This document shows positions 32,475-41,626 of a stretch of 51,513 nucleotides of DNA, piece by piece. The notes beneath the pieces are model-generated. The model made no database searches. It was not told where the DNA came from and saw only the letters and a program-made list of their open reading frames with translations. Location: NCBI GenBank assembly GCA_964386535.1, contig CAYLRY010000019.1, positions 1-51,513 of the forward strand. Direction: 5' to 3'. This DNA is from CAYLRY01 sp964386535 (GTDB taxonomy: Bacteria; Chloroflexota; Dehalococcoidia; Dehalococcoidales; UBA3254). Both the position numbers and the translations under genes were made by a program. Every line of letters begins with the position of its first letter. Positions within the stretch are counted from its first letter, which is position 1.

Positions 32475-34010
32475 ATGGAGGATGTTTTGCAGAAGGTAAT
32501 TACCGATGACCTGAATGCCTTAATAGATATTTTACCGGTACATATCAGCCAGGTTTTAAGGGAACAAACCGATATCAGCGAACTAGTCGAGGTAATCATG
32601 GATTTAGGGCGTCCGCCAGAAGCCCGCTTCTTTGACCGTGAAATGGTTATCACACCCCAGGATATATCTGCGCTGGACCTGGAATACGTGGTATCACATG
32701 TCAGCAGCTTTGGAGAAGATAACCGTGCGGGTATAGAACGAACGCTGCATCGCATTTCTGCTATACGGAATCGCAAAGGTACTATCGTCGGTCTTACCTG
32801 CCGTGTGGGGAGAGCTGTCTACGGTACTATTCAGATTATTAAAGACCTGATAGAGTCTAATAAAAGCGTTCTCTTAATGGGACGTCCTGGAGTAGGGAAA
32901 ACCACAATGCTGCGCGAAGTGGCCCGTGTACTGGCTGATGAATTACATAAACGGGTTGTCATAGTGGATACTTCAAATGAGATCGCCGGTGACGGTGATA
33001 TCCCGCATCCCGGGATCGGCCATGCCAGGCGCATGCAGGTACCTGCTCCGTCTTTACAGCATGCCGTAATGATTGAAGCTGTAGAGAACCATATGCCTCA
33101 GGTAATTGTGATTGATGAAATAGGTACGGAGCTGGAAGCCAGGGCAGCACGAACCATAGCGGAAAGAGGGGTGCAGTTGATCGGTACAGCTCATGGAAAT
33201 ACTCTGGAGAATTTAACCATTAATCCTACTCTGGCTGATCTAATAGGCGGTATCCAGACAGTAACCCTGAGCGACGAGGAAGCCAAACGGAGGGGTACTC
33301 AGAAATCTATTCTGGAACGGATGGCCCCGCCAACTTTTAATATAATTGTTGAAATCCAGGACCGGGAGAGGGTGGCTATTCATCCGGATGTTGCTGAGGC
33401 TGTGGATACGCTTTTACGGGGTTATCCATTAGAGACGGAAATTCGCTGGATAGACGGTGATGGAGAGGTACACAGCGCTAAAGCAGTACCCGCAGATATG
33501 GAAAAGAAAACTGCAACCAGGGGTAAAAGATCCAAAGAGGAAAAAAAGATAAAAATTTATCTCTTTGGAGTAAACCGGGCCAGATTAGAGCAAATGGCTA
33601 AGGATTTAAAGATAAGCCTGGATATTGTAAATAACCCTAATGTAGCCAGTATCTTTGTTACATCTAAGGCCTATTATCGTAACCGCCCACAGAAAATTAT
33701 TGATGCTGAAAATTCTAATATTCCCATTTATGTGTTAAAAAGTAATACTCCCAACCAGATCCGCCAGTTATTGAATTCAATCTATTCTACTGATAACCAA
33801 CGTGACCCTGTTACACTGGCGGTAGAAGAAGCGCAATCAGCCGTAAACCAGGTACTTAACGGAGGCAATATTGTTGAGCTCAGTCCTCAGGGCGCCTATA
33901 TCCGGCGTTTACAACACCTGGTAGCTGAACAAAATGAATTGCCTTCTGACAGTACCGGCAAAGAGCCCAATCGATATGTTCGTATTTACAAGCATAGAGC
34001 TGGGGCATAA
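32475..34010 (+). CDS. Ycf45/SpoIIIAA-like AAA ATPase with C-terminal R3H domain
   Basis: A 511-residue protein. Residues 1-105 are an R-protein-like N-domain of SpoIIIAA homologues; the AAA core has Walker A Gly-Arg-Pro-Gly-Val-Gly-Lys-Thr-Thr near 138, Val-Ile-Asp-Glu-Ile-Gly near 215 (Walker B), and Gly-Thr-Ala-His-Gly-Asn near 245. A lysine-rich linker at about 345-362 leads to a second region and a C-terminal R3H domain (residues ~445-490) expected to bind single-stranded nucleic acid. Homologues are the plastid Ycf45 proteins and cyanobacterial/Chloroflexota R3H ATPases; no sporulation genes are nearby, so a sporulation role is unlikely. tmk starts three bases later. Confidence 0.88.
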   Translation: MEDVLQKVITDDLNALIDILPVHISQVLREQTDISELVEVIMDLGRPPEARFFDREMVITPQDISALDLEYVVSHVSSFGEDNRAGIERTLHRISAIRNRKGTIVGLTCRVGRAVYGTIQIIKDLIESNKSVLLMGRPGVGKTTMLREVARVLADELHKRVVIVDTSNEIAGDGDIPHPGIGHARRMQVPAPSLQHAVMIEAVENHMPQVIVIDEIGTELEARAARTIAERGVQLIGTAHGNTLENLTINPTLADLIGGIQTVTLSDEEAKRRGTQKSILERMAPPTFNIIVEIQDRERVAIHPDVAEAVDTLLRGYPLETEIRWIDGDGEVHSAKAVPADMEKKTATRGKRSKEEKKIKIYLFGVNRARLEQMAKDLKISLDIVNNPNVASIFVTSKAYYRNRPQKIIDAENSNIPIYVLKSNTPNQIRQLLNSIYSTDNQRDPVTLAVEEAQSAVNQVLNGGNIVELSPQGAYIRRLQHLVAEQNELPSDSTGKEPNRYVRIYKHRAGA

Positions 34011-34013
34011 CGC

Positions 34014-34628
34014 ATGTCTTTATTTATCACCTTCGAAGGTGGAGAAGGCTGCGGTAAAAGTACTCAAGCCGGTATATTACATCGTCATTTGACTCAACAG
34101 GCATATCCGGCGATATTAATTTACGAGCCTGGCTGTACCCCGGCTGGTGAGCGTATCCGGCGATTGCTGAAAAGAGCCTCTGATTATTCAATCACCCCTT
34201 TATCTGAATTAATGCTATTCAATGCTGCTCGCAATCAGTTGGTAGCGGATGTTATTCAACCAGGTCTGAAGGAGGGCAGGATTATCATCTGCGACCGTTT
34301 TACTGATTCAACCATAGCTTACCAGCATTATGGAAGAGGCGTGGATCTAAACCTGGTGGAAAGGGTTAATAAGATCGCCTCTCAAGGGTGTCAACCTGAT
34401 ATTACTTTCCTTCTTGATATATCTCCCGAAACAGGTCTATCCCGAAAGCCAGGTAGCCGGGATCGTTTTGAACGTGAAGACCTGAGCTTTCATCAAAGAA
34501 TACGCGCTGGTTTTTTAAAGATGGCTGCCGCAGATCCGCAACGGTGGGTGGTCATTAACGCCGCTTTATCAAGATCCAAAATAGCCGGGATTATTTGGGA
34601 AAAAGTAGCTAGGTACCTATCCCATTGA
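34014..34628 (+). CDS. tmk: Thymidylate kinase
   Basis: A 204-residue P-loop kinase that phosphorylates dTMP to dTDP. Phe-Glu-Gly-Gly-Glu-Gly-Cys-Gly-Lys-Ser-Thr near residue 5 is the P-loop, Asp-Arg-Phe-Thr-Asp-Ser near 92 the DRY-like motif, and the LID holds Arg-Lys-Pro-Gly-Ser-Arg-Asp-Arg-Phe-Glu. Phe-Glu-Gly-x-Glu-Gly is the thymidylate kinase signature. It is the last gene of the thiC-pdxS-R3H run, and its 3' end overlaps the convergent CPBP gene by 20 bases. Confidence 0.96.
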   Translation: MSLFITFEGGEGCGKSTQAGILHRHLTQQAYPAILIYEPGCTPAGERIRRLLKRASDYSITPLSELMLFNAARNQLVADVIQPGLKEGRIIICDRFTDSTIAYQHYGRGVDLNLVERVNKIASQGCQPDITFLLDISPETGLSRKPGSRDRFEREDLSFHQRIRAGFLKMAAADPQRWVVINAALSRSKIAGIIWEKVARYLSH

Positions 34629-35418
34629 TATAGAGGTGAGCCCCAATCATAGCTATCAAATTCCAGGCAGAGTGAATTATTAAGGGGCCCCATAACGAAT
34701 TAGTTTTAAGGCGTACAGTGCCAAGGACTATGCCTAGAACTAAAATAGTTGTCATGCCGTATAAGTTATATTGAATATGTAATAAAGCCCAGGCGATAGA
34801 TGTTAATGTGATAGTGCCAATTGAACCTAGCCAGGATTGCTTTAATCCAACAAACAAAAAGCCGCGGAATAGGGCTTCCTCAAAAGCCGGTGCAAAGATA
34901 ACGGCAGCCGCCCAGAATAGGACAGGCCAAACGCTGGTACGGTAAGCTTCAATGGTAAATCCGGAGTCTGCTTCCTGTTCAAAAAAAATGTTAAACAGCC
35001 CCGAAAGGCATATTAACCCGATACAAATAACCAGGAAAATCAGGATATTTCTTTTAGGTATTTTCCGCAAACCCAGATAGTCCTTTATAGGCGCTCCTCT
35101 GCGAATTGCAATAAAAAGGACTATAAAGCCTATACCGACAATTGCTGAAGCAATGGTTGCAATGGATAATAATAGGCCGTCTGAGGCCAGACTCTTTGAA
35201 AATCTAAATAAATCCGTGTCCGGATTAGATATGAAATTAGCGATTACAAAGACTATTGCCACCAGTACCTGAACGGCTGTATTAGCCAAAAAGATCACTA
35301 TTCCAAAACCGATGGTAGGGCCTGCACTCCAGAAACTGGGACGGGGTTTAAAGATAGGCGCCTTAGATAGTAAAGGGGGGACAGGTTCCATGCCAGGTTG
35401 AATGTTGTATTGTTCCAT
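34609..35418 (-). CDS. CPBP (CAAX-type) intramembrane metalloprotease family
   Basis: A 269-residue membrane protein with about eight hydrophobic segments. Motif 1 is Phe-Glu-Glu-Ala-Leu-Phe-Arg-Gly near residue 187, and a later Ile-Ile-His-Ser-Ala-Trp-Asn near 250 gives the second metal ligand set, as in CPBP/Abi proteases. These may process proteins in the membrane or serve in bacteriocin immunity; the substrate is unknown. Proline-rich cytoplasmic N-terminus of about 35 residues. ATG preceded by a GAGG. Confidence 0.88.
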   Translation of the reverse strand: MEQYNIQPGMEPVPPLLSKAPIFKPRPSFWSAGPTIGFGIVIFLANTAVQVLVAIVFVIANFISNPDTDLFRFSKSLASDGLLLSIATIASAIVGIGFIVLFIAIRRGAPIKDYLGLRKIPKRNILIFLVICIGLICLSGLFNIFFEQEADSGFTIEAYRTSVWPVLFWAAAVIFAPAFEEALFRGFLFVGLKQSWLGSIGTITLTSIAWALLHIQYNLYGMTTILVLGIVLGTVRLKTNSLWGPLIIHSAWNLIAMIGAHLYINGIGT

Positions 35419-35480
35419 CGTTACCTCGTTACAAGTGCGTTATTTTTGACTACATTCACTCAAGTCAGAAAAAAATAGCC

Positions 35481-36905
35481 TTAAGGATTTGATCCCCCGT
35501 TATTTTGCTTATTACCCCTGGCCAACGAGGCAAAAATACCGCTAAAACAAAGCGCTGCAAAAATCAAGAAAGCTATTTGGGCGCTGGACATAAATTGTGA
35601 GTAGTAAGCGGGCGTAATACTTACTCTGCCGATTACAATTGCGATGATTATCATGGCAATACCCATACTGAGAGTTTGTCCGATGGTACGCATGGTGCCG
35701 GTAACCGAAGCTGCTGTGGTATAGTATCTTTGATTGACGGAACTCATAATGGCATTAGTATTGGGAGAAGCAAATAACCCGAAGCCTGCACCCAGTACTA
35801 ACAGAGCTATTATTATTTGCATCAGTGATGTATCAGAGTTAAGGAACCCGAAAAATATCAAGACAGCGCATGTAATTGCCATGCCTATTGAAGCGACTAT
35901 GCGGGGTTCAAATTTATCTGAGAGTCTACCGCTGTAAGGAGCAACGATAGTCTGCATCACCGGTTGCGCCAACAGAACCAGCCCGGCCTGCTGGGGGCTG
36001 AATTCCTTAAGATATTGAAGATACAGGCTTAAGAAGAAAGTAATGGCTGAGGTTGAGCTGTAGTTGAAAAGAGCTGCCAGATTGGAAAAAACGAAAGGAC
36101 GGTTGTTCCGGAACAGGTTAACATTAAGAATAGGGGCAACAGCCCGGCTTTCCCAGAAGAAGAAACCGATCAGTCCAAGAATACCTGCTAGTGTAATCAA
36201 GCCTCCTGTAACATCAGGTAATTCAGTAAAGCCGTACATAACAGCTACCAGGGAAAGGCCGTAAATCAGTGATCCTAAATAGTCAAAAGGCTCTCCTTTT
36301 GAGGTGATCCATTCCTCTTTGACTTTCCACCAGAGAAGAAAAAGTAGAAAAAAACTGACAGGGGCTACGACAATAAATATAGCGGTCCAGTTAAAATGTT
36401 CAATCAATAATCCGCCTATGAACGGACCAATAGAGAGACCAGCATAAACAGACCCAATACTGATACCTAGCGCCCTACCACGCTCTTTGGCAGGGAAGGC
36501 GGCGGTCATCATGGCAACCGATGTGCTGCTGATCATGGCGCTGCTGATACCCTGGATGGCACGGCAAAATATCAGCATATAAATAGAGGTGGAGAATATG
36601 ATTATTACTGACATCAGAGAAAATAAACCAAGTCCGTAGATGAATATTTTTTTTATCCCGATAATATCAGCAATTCTGCCGAATGGGACTGAAAAGACTG
36701 CCACTGTTAGAACAAAAGAGGAAATTACCCAGCCCAATAAGACGGCGTCCGGCTGAAACTGGTTGTTTATAGTCGGAAGTGCCACGTTTATTCCGGACAT
36801 CATAAAGGTGGTGATAAGGTTTGAAAGCGATGAAATAAAAAGAATGACAGTTTTATTTGGTACACCTGATTCTCCACTGGTAAGCTTGGTATTAGTTTGT
36901 GACAT
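35481..36905 (-). CDS. MFS multidrug efflux transporter (DHA2/14-TM type)
   Basis: A 474-residue carrier with around fourteen hydrophobic helices. Motif A is Gly-Arg-Ile-Ala-Asp-Ile-Ile-Gly near residue 75 between helices 2 and 3, and the antiporter motif C is seen as Gly-Ser-Val-Tyr-Ala-Gly-Leu-Ser-Ile-Gly-Pro near 150, both usual for drug/proton antiporters of the EmrB/QacA type. No EmrA-like adaptor lies beside it, so it probably works alone. Divergent from mnmA and 62 bases upstream of the CPBP gene in the same direction. Confidence 0.92.
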   Translation of the reverse strand: MSQTNTKLTSGESGVPNKTVILFISSLSNLITTFMMSGINVALPTINNQFQPDAVLLGWVISSFVLTVAVFSVPFGRIADIIGIKKIFIYGLGLFSLMSVIIIFSTSIYMLIFCRAIQGISSAMISSTSVAMMTAAFPAKERGRALGISIGSVYAGLSIGPFIGGLLIEHFNWTAIFIVVAPVSFFLLFLLWWKVKEEWITSKGEPFDYLGSLIYGLSLVAVMYGFTELPDVTGGLITLAGILGLIGFFFWESRAVAPILNVNLFRNNRPFVFSNLAALFNYSSTSAITFFLSLYLQYLKEFSPQQAGLVLLAQPVMQTIVAPYSGRLSDKFEPRIVASIGMAITCAVLIFFGFLNSDTSLMQIIIALLVLGAGFGLFASPNTNAIMSSVNQRYYTTAASVTGTMRTIGQTLSMGIAMIIIAIVIGRVSITPAYYSQFMSSAQIAFLIFAALCFSGIFASLARGNKQNNGGSNP

Positions 36906-36985
36906 TAACTACTCGCTTTTTCCGGTTAATTTCTTTTTAATCATATAACTAAGCAGATGGTAATAACAAGAACTAGGTGTATAAT

Positions 36986-38032
36986 ATGGATATGTCCAAG
37001 CGGGTATTTGTGGCTATGAGCGGTGGTGTAGACTCTTCGGTAACCGCCTACCTTTTAAAAGAAGCCGGCTATGAAGTAATTGGAATTCATCTTGAACTGA
37101 CTTCCAGTCAAGAACCAGTTACTGGGGAGCATGGTGAGCTTGAATCTACCTGCCGGAAGCTGGGTATTCCTATCCACTTTCTTCAGGTACAGGCCGAATT
37201 TGAAAATAGCGTGGTGAACCATTTTTGCACAGAATACAATTTGGGACGTACGCCTAATCCCTGCGTACAATGTAATAAAAATATCAAGTTCGGCCTTTTG
37301 TTGGACTGGGTTCAAGCAATGGGGGGCGACTATCTGGCAACGGGGCATTATGCCAGAATAGCGCCTTCTACGGACGGATACCGGCTATTAAAAGGGTTGG
37401 ATTCTGGGAAAGATCAGTCATATTTCCTTTATACTTTAGGTCAAAAAGAACTGGCTAAGGTGCTTTTCCCTTTAGGAGGACTATTTAAAAACGAAGTAAA
37501 AAAAATGGCTTTAAATCTGGGACTTCCGGCTGCCAACAGCCGTGAAAGCCAGGATATCTGTTTTATACCAAATGGAGATTACAGGCTATTATTAAGCAGC
37601 AGGTTAAAACAGCAACCGGGAGAGATTGTAGATACCAACGGCAACATAAGAGGACAACATAAAGGACTGGCAAATTATACCATTGGCCAGAGGCAGGGAA
37701 TAGGGATCAGCGCAGGACAACCCCTGTATGTTATCAGCCTGGATGCGGTTAATAACCGTCTAATAATTGGGACAAGGGAGTTTCTCTTAAAAAGAAGCCT
37801 TATAGCCTGTCAACTAAACTGGATATCAGGGCGTCCTCCTGGAAAGGAATTTGATGTATTTGCAAGGGTACGCTACCGAAGTTCGGAAGTAAAAGCTCAC
37901 CTTTCAATGCAAAACTGTATGTTTTTACTTACCTTTGCAGAACCTCAAAGAGCTATAACTCCCGGACAATCGGTGGTATTTTATCAGGGCGAACAGGTAT
38001 TAGGAGGTGGAATAATTGCATCCACATCTTAA
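36986..38032 (+). CDS. mnmA: tRNA 2-thiouridine(34) synthase
   Basis: A 348-residue ATP-dependent thiolase that installs sulfur at wobble U34 of tRNA-Lys, Glu and Gln. PP-loop Ser-Gly-Gly-Val-Asp-Ser-Ser near residue 12; catalytic Cys in Asn-Pro-Cys-Val-Gln-Cys-Asn near 92; second Cys in Gln-Asp-Ile-Cys-Phe-Ile near 190; C-terminal beta domain with Gln-Arg-Gln-Gly-Ile-Gly. ATG at 36986 is six bases after AGGTG; a GTG three codons upstream would overlap that site. Head of a mnmA-rnhB-yraN run. Confidence 0.95.
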   Translation: MDMSKRVFVAMSGGVDSSVTAYLLKEAGYEVIGIHLELTSSQEPVTGEHGELESTCRKLGIPIHFLQVQAEFENSVVNHFCTEYNLGRTPNPCVQCNKNIKFGLLLDWVQAMGGDYLATGHYARIAPSTDGYRLLKGLDSGKDQSYFLYTLGQKELAKVLFPLGGLFKNEVKKMALNLGLPAANSRESQDICFIPNGDYRLLLSSRLKQQPGEIVDTNGNIRGQHKGLANYTIGQRQGIGISAGQPLYVISLDAVNNRLIIGTREFLLKRSLIACQLNWISGRPPGKEFDVFARVRYRSSEVKAHLSMQNCMFLLTFAEPQRAITPGQSVVFYQGEQVLGGGIIASTS

Positions 38033-38672
38033 TCGATCAAGAATGCCTGAATTTACTGAGGAGAGGTTGTGCTGGCAGAAAGGTTACCGTCTGGTAGCTG
38101 GAATAGATGAGGTTGGCAGAGGTTGCCTGGCAGGGCCAGTGGTAGCCTCAGCCGTGATTATGTCTTTGGATAAGCCTGCGTTCTGGTTCAATGAGGTTAA
38201 AGATAGTAAACTTTTAACTCCAGCACAACGCGAGTACCTTTTTCCTTTTATACATGAAGCTGCAATTTCTATTGGCACGGGTGTGGTTCATCCGGCGGTA
38301 ATAGACGATCATGGGATTACGTACGCTGTCCGGCTGGCCATGAAAAGAGCTATTAACAACCTTAGACCAAAGGCGGAATATGTGCTGATAGACTACCTTA
38401 GTATCCCGGATTTGGAATTGCCGCAAAAAGGAGTTAAGGATGGTGATACACTTTGTTTTTCTATCGCCTGCGCCTCTATTGTAGCTAAAGTTTTTAGAGA
38501 CCATTTGATGATAGGTCTGGATAAAAAATATCCGGGCTACGGTTTTAACAGACATAAAGGCTACGGCACCGAGGAGCATGTAGCTTGTTTGCGCAGACTG
38601 GGTCCTTCTCCGGTTCATCGCCGCTCTTTTGAACCTGTAAAAGGGGTGTTTCAGTATAAATTGGAAATCTGA
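38016..38672 (+). CDS. rnhB: Ribonuclease HII
   Basis: A 218-residue nuclease that removes RNA, including single ribonucleotides, from DNA. Ala-Gly-Ile-Asp-Glu-Val-Gly-Arg-Gly near residue 28 holds two active-site acids, with Asp-Ser-Lys-Leu-Leu-Thr later and a carboxylate in Leu-Ile-Asp-Tyr-Leu near 130. TTG at 38016 is favoured because AGGAGGTGG ends five bases upstream; an ATG at 38043 has no such site. The TTG choice makes it overlap mnmA by 17 bases. Confidence 0.93.
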   Translation: MHPHLNRSRMPEFTEERLCWQKGYRLVAGIDEVGRGCLAGPVVASAVIMSLDKPAFWFNEVKDSKLLTPAQREYLFPFIHEAAISIGTGVVHPAVIDDHGITYAVRLAMKRAINNLRPKAEYVLIDYLSIPDLELPQKGVKDGDTLCFSIACASIVAKVFRDHLMIGLDKKYPGYGFNRHKGYGTEEHVACLRRLGPSPVHRRSFEPVKGVFQYKLEI

Positions 38673-38856
38673 AATCAGGCTATAAGGCCTTTGTTACTCA
38701 GGGAAGTGGTTTACACTACCGGCGCCTGCGGCTACCTTACTTTATCGAATAATAGGAACCGGTATCCAGCTTTGAAGAAGATTTTTATGCTTAATTGTTC
38801 AGGTGAACAGCCTGCATTTTTTAATTTTTACTGGTATAGCCAGAATAAGGAAAAGA

Positions 38857-39222
38857 GTGAAACGAAAAGAAACCGGACAAATTGGTGAACAACTGGCTAA
38901 AAACTATTTACGAAAAAAGGGCTATTGTATTTTAGAGACCAATTACCGCGCCGGTAAAGATGAAATTGATATTGTCGCCCGTCAGAAGGACTGTCTGGTA
39001 TTTGTGGAAGTTCGTACCAAGTCTAATACTGAATATGGTGCACCTGAGGAATCATTAACTGCCAGCAAGATAAGACATATGGAAAGATCTGCGGTTAATT
39101 ATCTCGAAGCTCATAAAAATGAATCTGGATTATGGCGGATAGATCTGGTAGCCGTGGAACTGGATATTAAGAATCAGCCGGTGCGGATAGAGGTGATAGA
39201 AAATGCAATAGATTTCTGGTAA
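38857..39222 (+). CDS. YraN family (UPF0102) putative endonuclease
   Basis: A 121-residue protein with the restriction-endonuclease-like core of UPF0102: Gly-Glu-Gln-Leu-Ala near residue 10, Asp-Glu-Ile-Asp-Ile-Val-Ala near 37, and Val-Phe-Val-Glu-Val-Arg-Thr-Lys-Ser near 52, giving the D...ExK type site (here Glu-x-Arg-x-Lys). The family often follows rnhB, as here. The GTG start has AAGGA five bases upstream; the frame extends 18 codons further back without support. Cellular role not well established. Confidence 0.88.
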   Translation: MKRKETGQIGEQLAKNYLRKKGYCILETNYRAGKDEIDIVARQKDCLVFVEVRTKSNTEYGAPEESLTASKIRHMERSAVNYLEAHKNESGLWRIDLVAVELDIKNQPVRIEVIENAIDFW

Positions 39223-39258
39223 GGGTATAAGAATTTTAAAAATTCACAATGTGGTGCG

Positions 39259-39304
39259 CCCTCAATATTTCGAAAGATAGAAAATTACGATGTTCCCTTG
39301 AGGG
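39259..39304. repeat. Inverted repeat between convergent genes
   Basis: CCCTCAA (39259-39265) and TTGAGGG (39298-39304) flank a 32-base loop, in the 172-base gap between the convergent yraN and binding-protein genes. There is no T-run, so it is at best a weak terminator. Confidence 0.25.
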
Positions 39305-39394
39305 ACCTACTTTGGTATCCATAAGGGAAGTAATATGTATAAAAGCTTCCAAAGGAATAATCTTCAGCGCATTCTGTGAGGATTTTGGTTACAA

Positions 39395-40642
39395 TCAAGG
39401 ATAAGGTTGCCAGTAGTGTTCCACTGGTGGGTATTCTTTTTCAATATTCAAACGGTAGTTGTCTTTCTCTTTTACCACAAGACAAATCCGAATAGGTTGT
39501 ATTCCGGTCCTGTTCTGGGAAAACCTGAAATATCCGGTGGGTAGAAGGAGTTCTCTGGTCTGCATAATTGGCCCCAGTATATCAGGATATGTGTTACCTG
39601 AAGCAACTTTCAGGGCTTCAAGTACTACCAGCATACAATTATATGCATCACAGGCCTGATTATCAGGATTACTGTCATATAATTTCCGATAAGCTTCTAG
39701 AAATTGACGATTCTCAGTATTATCTATTTCCGGAAGATATTTTTCGATAACTGAAACACCGATAGCATTGTCACCTATTTCCTGCATCATTTCAGATGTT
39801 AGACCGTCTATTTGTGCGATGAAAACTGATTTTTTACCCCAAAAGCCCTGTTCGGCGAACTGTTTAAAGAAAGCTAATCTTACCTGATCTTCAGGAAGGG
39901 CGCAAACCACTGCATCAGCAGTTTTCATATTAGCCAAATAAGGATAGTAATCCATTTCTTTTAATGGAGCTACCTGTTGTGGGGTTATTTTTCCGCTTTT
40001 TGAACGGAAACCGTCTACAAATCCCTGGATGGAATCAATAGCATCTCTATCATCTGAGCATAAGGTAGTCGCCGTGCGAATATCACGGTCAAAAGCATAC
40101 ATTCCCAGTGCATAGGTACTGGACTGGTTTATTTGTGAAGTCCAGAATGCATACTTATAACGTGGGGCTGTTTGAGAATAACCAGTAGGACTCCATTTCA
40201 CGTTTATCAGGGGAACTGAAGCAATCAATTGAGTAACCGACAAATTCGCATCATCTCTGTATGGCCCTAAAATAAGGGACACTTTATCTGAAAGTATCAA
40301 TTTTTTAGCCTTTTCGATGGTATTGGAAATGTCGCCAAAGCCCTCATCTTCAATAACCAGTCTGATTGGTCGGTCTTTAATTGCTCCATTTACCCTTTTA
40401 ATTGCCAGTTCCATAGAGTTACGGAACTTTTCCCCTAATAAGGCTTCAGGTCCTGTGAGTGGCAGTAACACGCCTATTTTTAACGGCCTGGTTGAATCTT
40501 GTGCGGATGAAGAATTGGACGTGTAAAAAATTTCTGAATCCAAAGTTGATTTTTTACATCCGGAAAAAGGAAATAGAGAAAGCAAGCATATTATTAAACC
40601 AAAGAATAGTATCATAGATAGATTCAAGCTCTTTGTTTTCAT
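39395..40642 (-). CDS. ABC-type branched-chain amino acid binding lipoprotein
   Basis: A 415-residue type I periplasmic-binding fold protein. A lipoprotein signal ends at Pro-Phe-Ser-Gly-Cys (Cys near 29). The mature start Ile-Gly-Val-Leu-Leu-Pro-Leu-Thr-Gly-Pro (near 57) and a following Met-Glu-Leu-Ala-Ile are standard for LivJ/Peripla_BP_6 receptors, which bind amino acids, amides or related small molecules. No permease or ATPase genes are adjacent, so it is an orphan. It could supply a distant ABC permease or act in sensing. AAGGAG precedes the ATG. Confidence 0.88.
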   Translation of the reverse strand: MKTKSLNLSMILFFGLIICLLSLFPFSGCKKSTLDSEIFYTSNSSSAQDSTRPLKIGVLLPLTGPEALLGEKFRNSMELAIKRVNGAIKDRPIRLVIEDEGFGDISNTIEKAKKLILSDKVSLILGPYRDDANLSVTQLIASVPLINVKWSPTGYSQTAPRYKYAFWTSQINQSSTYALGMYAFDRDIRTATTLCSDDRDAIDSIQGFVDGFRSKSGKITPQQVAPLKEMDYYPYLANMKTADAVVCALPEDQVRLAFFKQFAEQGFWGKKSVFIAQIDGLTSEMMQEIGDNAIGVSVIEKYLPEIDNTENRQFLEAYRKLYDSNPDNQACDAYNCMLVVLEALKVASGNTYPDILGPIMQTRELLLPTGYFRFSQNRTGIQPIRICLVVKEKDNYRLNIEKEYPPVEHYWQPYP

Positions 40643-41184
40643 TCATCTCCTTAACCTGGTTATCACGGTTAAAATAATTGCCTGGTACCAATATGCAGAC
40701 AATAGACATAGAGATTATAATTCCAGCGAGGTCTGTACCGGATTACTAAGAATTACGTTTTTATTTATTTGGACCTGAACCATATTACCCGGATGAACTG
40801 AGGCTAAATCGCCCAGAGTACCCGTGGATATAGTTTCATCTTTAATCTCTGACTGTACCGCGAAAAGGTAGTATTTGAACATTTTGTTCAGAAATTTAGC
40901 CTTAAAAATTAGCTTAAAATACAGTTCTAAGAACTTTTTGCACTTGAACCGTATTTTAAAACTGATTAGACAGCGTTTAGTAAAGTGAATAATTCGCAAG
41001 TGTTTTCTATTTTGGTCTTAAGCTCATAATCCCGAAAAATAAGTTTTACTTCATTATGGATGAAAGGGTGATTATAGTCAAAAACAAACACTTAATTCAT
41101 TGATAATGATATAATAATAACTCTAAAGCCCTTGTTTTCAAATTGTTTTGAAAAAGTTAAAGTGGATTTATTAAGGAGGTGTTT
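40643..41184. other. Intergenic region, no clear gene
   Basis: This 542-base, AT-rich stretch separates the divergent binding-protein and CMD genes. A minus-strand frame at 40715-40999 has a credible C-terminal half, ending in Asn-Pro-Val-Gln-Thr-Ser-Leu-Glu-Leu, but an odd lysine/phenylalanine-rich N-terminal half and no ribosome site. It may be a gene remnant. No RNA or repeat was recognised. Confidence 0.4.
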
Positions 41185-41514
41185 ATGGGCTATTTACCGG
41201 AAGTATACAAGGATTTTATCATGCAGTATCCTGAGATCAACAAATCATACGATGCACTAGCCAATGCCTGCCATAGAGCTGGACCTCTGGATAAAAAAAC
41301 ACGCCGCTTAATAAAGCTGGGAATTGCCATCGGACTGAATTCTGAAGGGGGCATACGTTCGCATACCAGAAGAGCCCTGGAGGAAGGTGTATTGCCTGAT
41401 GAAATACGCCATGCAGTTTTGCTGGCGTTTACCACGGCTGGATTTCCACAAATGATAGCTGCCTATAGATGGATAGAAGACGTGATTGAAAGTAGAAATA
41501 AGTCCAGCACTTGA
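41185..41514 (+). CDS. Carboxymuconolactone decarboxylase-fold protein lacking the Cys pair
   Basis: A 109-residue protein of the CMD/AhpD-like family. It starts with a helical segment Pro-Glu-Val-Tyr-Lys-Asp-Phe, has Asp-Lys-Lys-Thr-Arg-Arg-Leu-Ile near residue 38, and the family helix around 52-75. The usual Cys-x-x-Cys-x-x-x-His position reads Ser-Glu-Gly-Gly-Ile-Arg-Ser-His, keeping the His but no Cys, so AhpD-type peroxidase/disulfide chemistry is improbable. ATG lies five bases after AAGGAGG. It is followed by a ferritin-like gene after 112 bases. Confidence 0.85.
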   Translation: MGYLPEVYKDFIMQYPEINKSYDALANACHRAGPLDKKTRRLIKLGIAIGLNSEGGIRSHTRRALEEGVLPDEIRHAVLLAFTTAGFPQMIAAYRWIEDVIESRNKSST

Positions 41515-41626
41515 TTTTGGCATTTAAAAAAATAATATAATTACGTTTAACAATAAAACAATAAATTCGAACTATACATGATTCTGCAGGTAATAGAGAT
41601 TAAGGCGAGGAGTGGAGGATTGTTAT

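Noticed and set aside
38691..38888. Frame between rnhB and yraN
   Set aside because: It overlaps the supported yraN start in another frame and has no ribosome site or motif.
40715..40999. Minus-strand frame of 94 codons
   Set aside because: Low-complexity N-terminal half and no ribosome site. The C-terminal half looks protein-like, so a gene remnant cannot be excluded.
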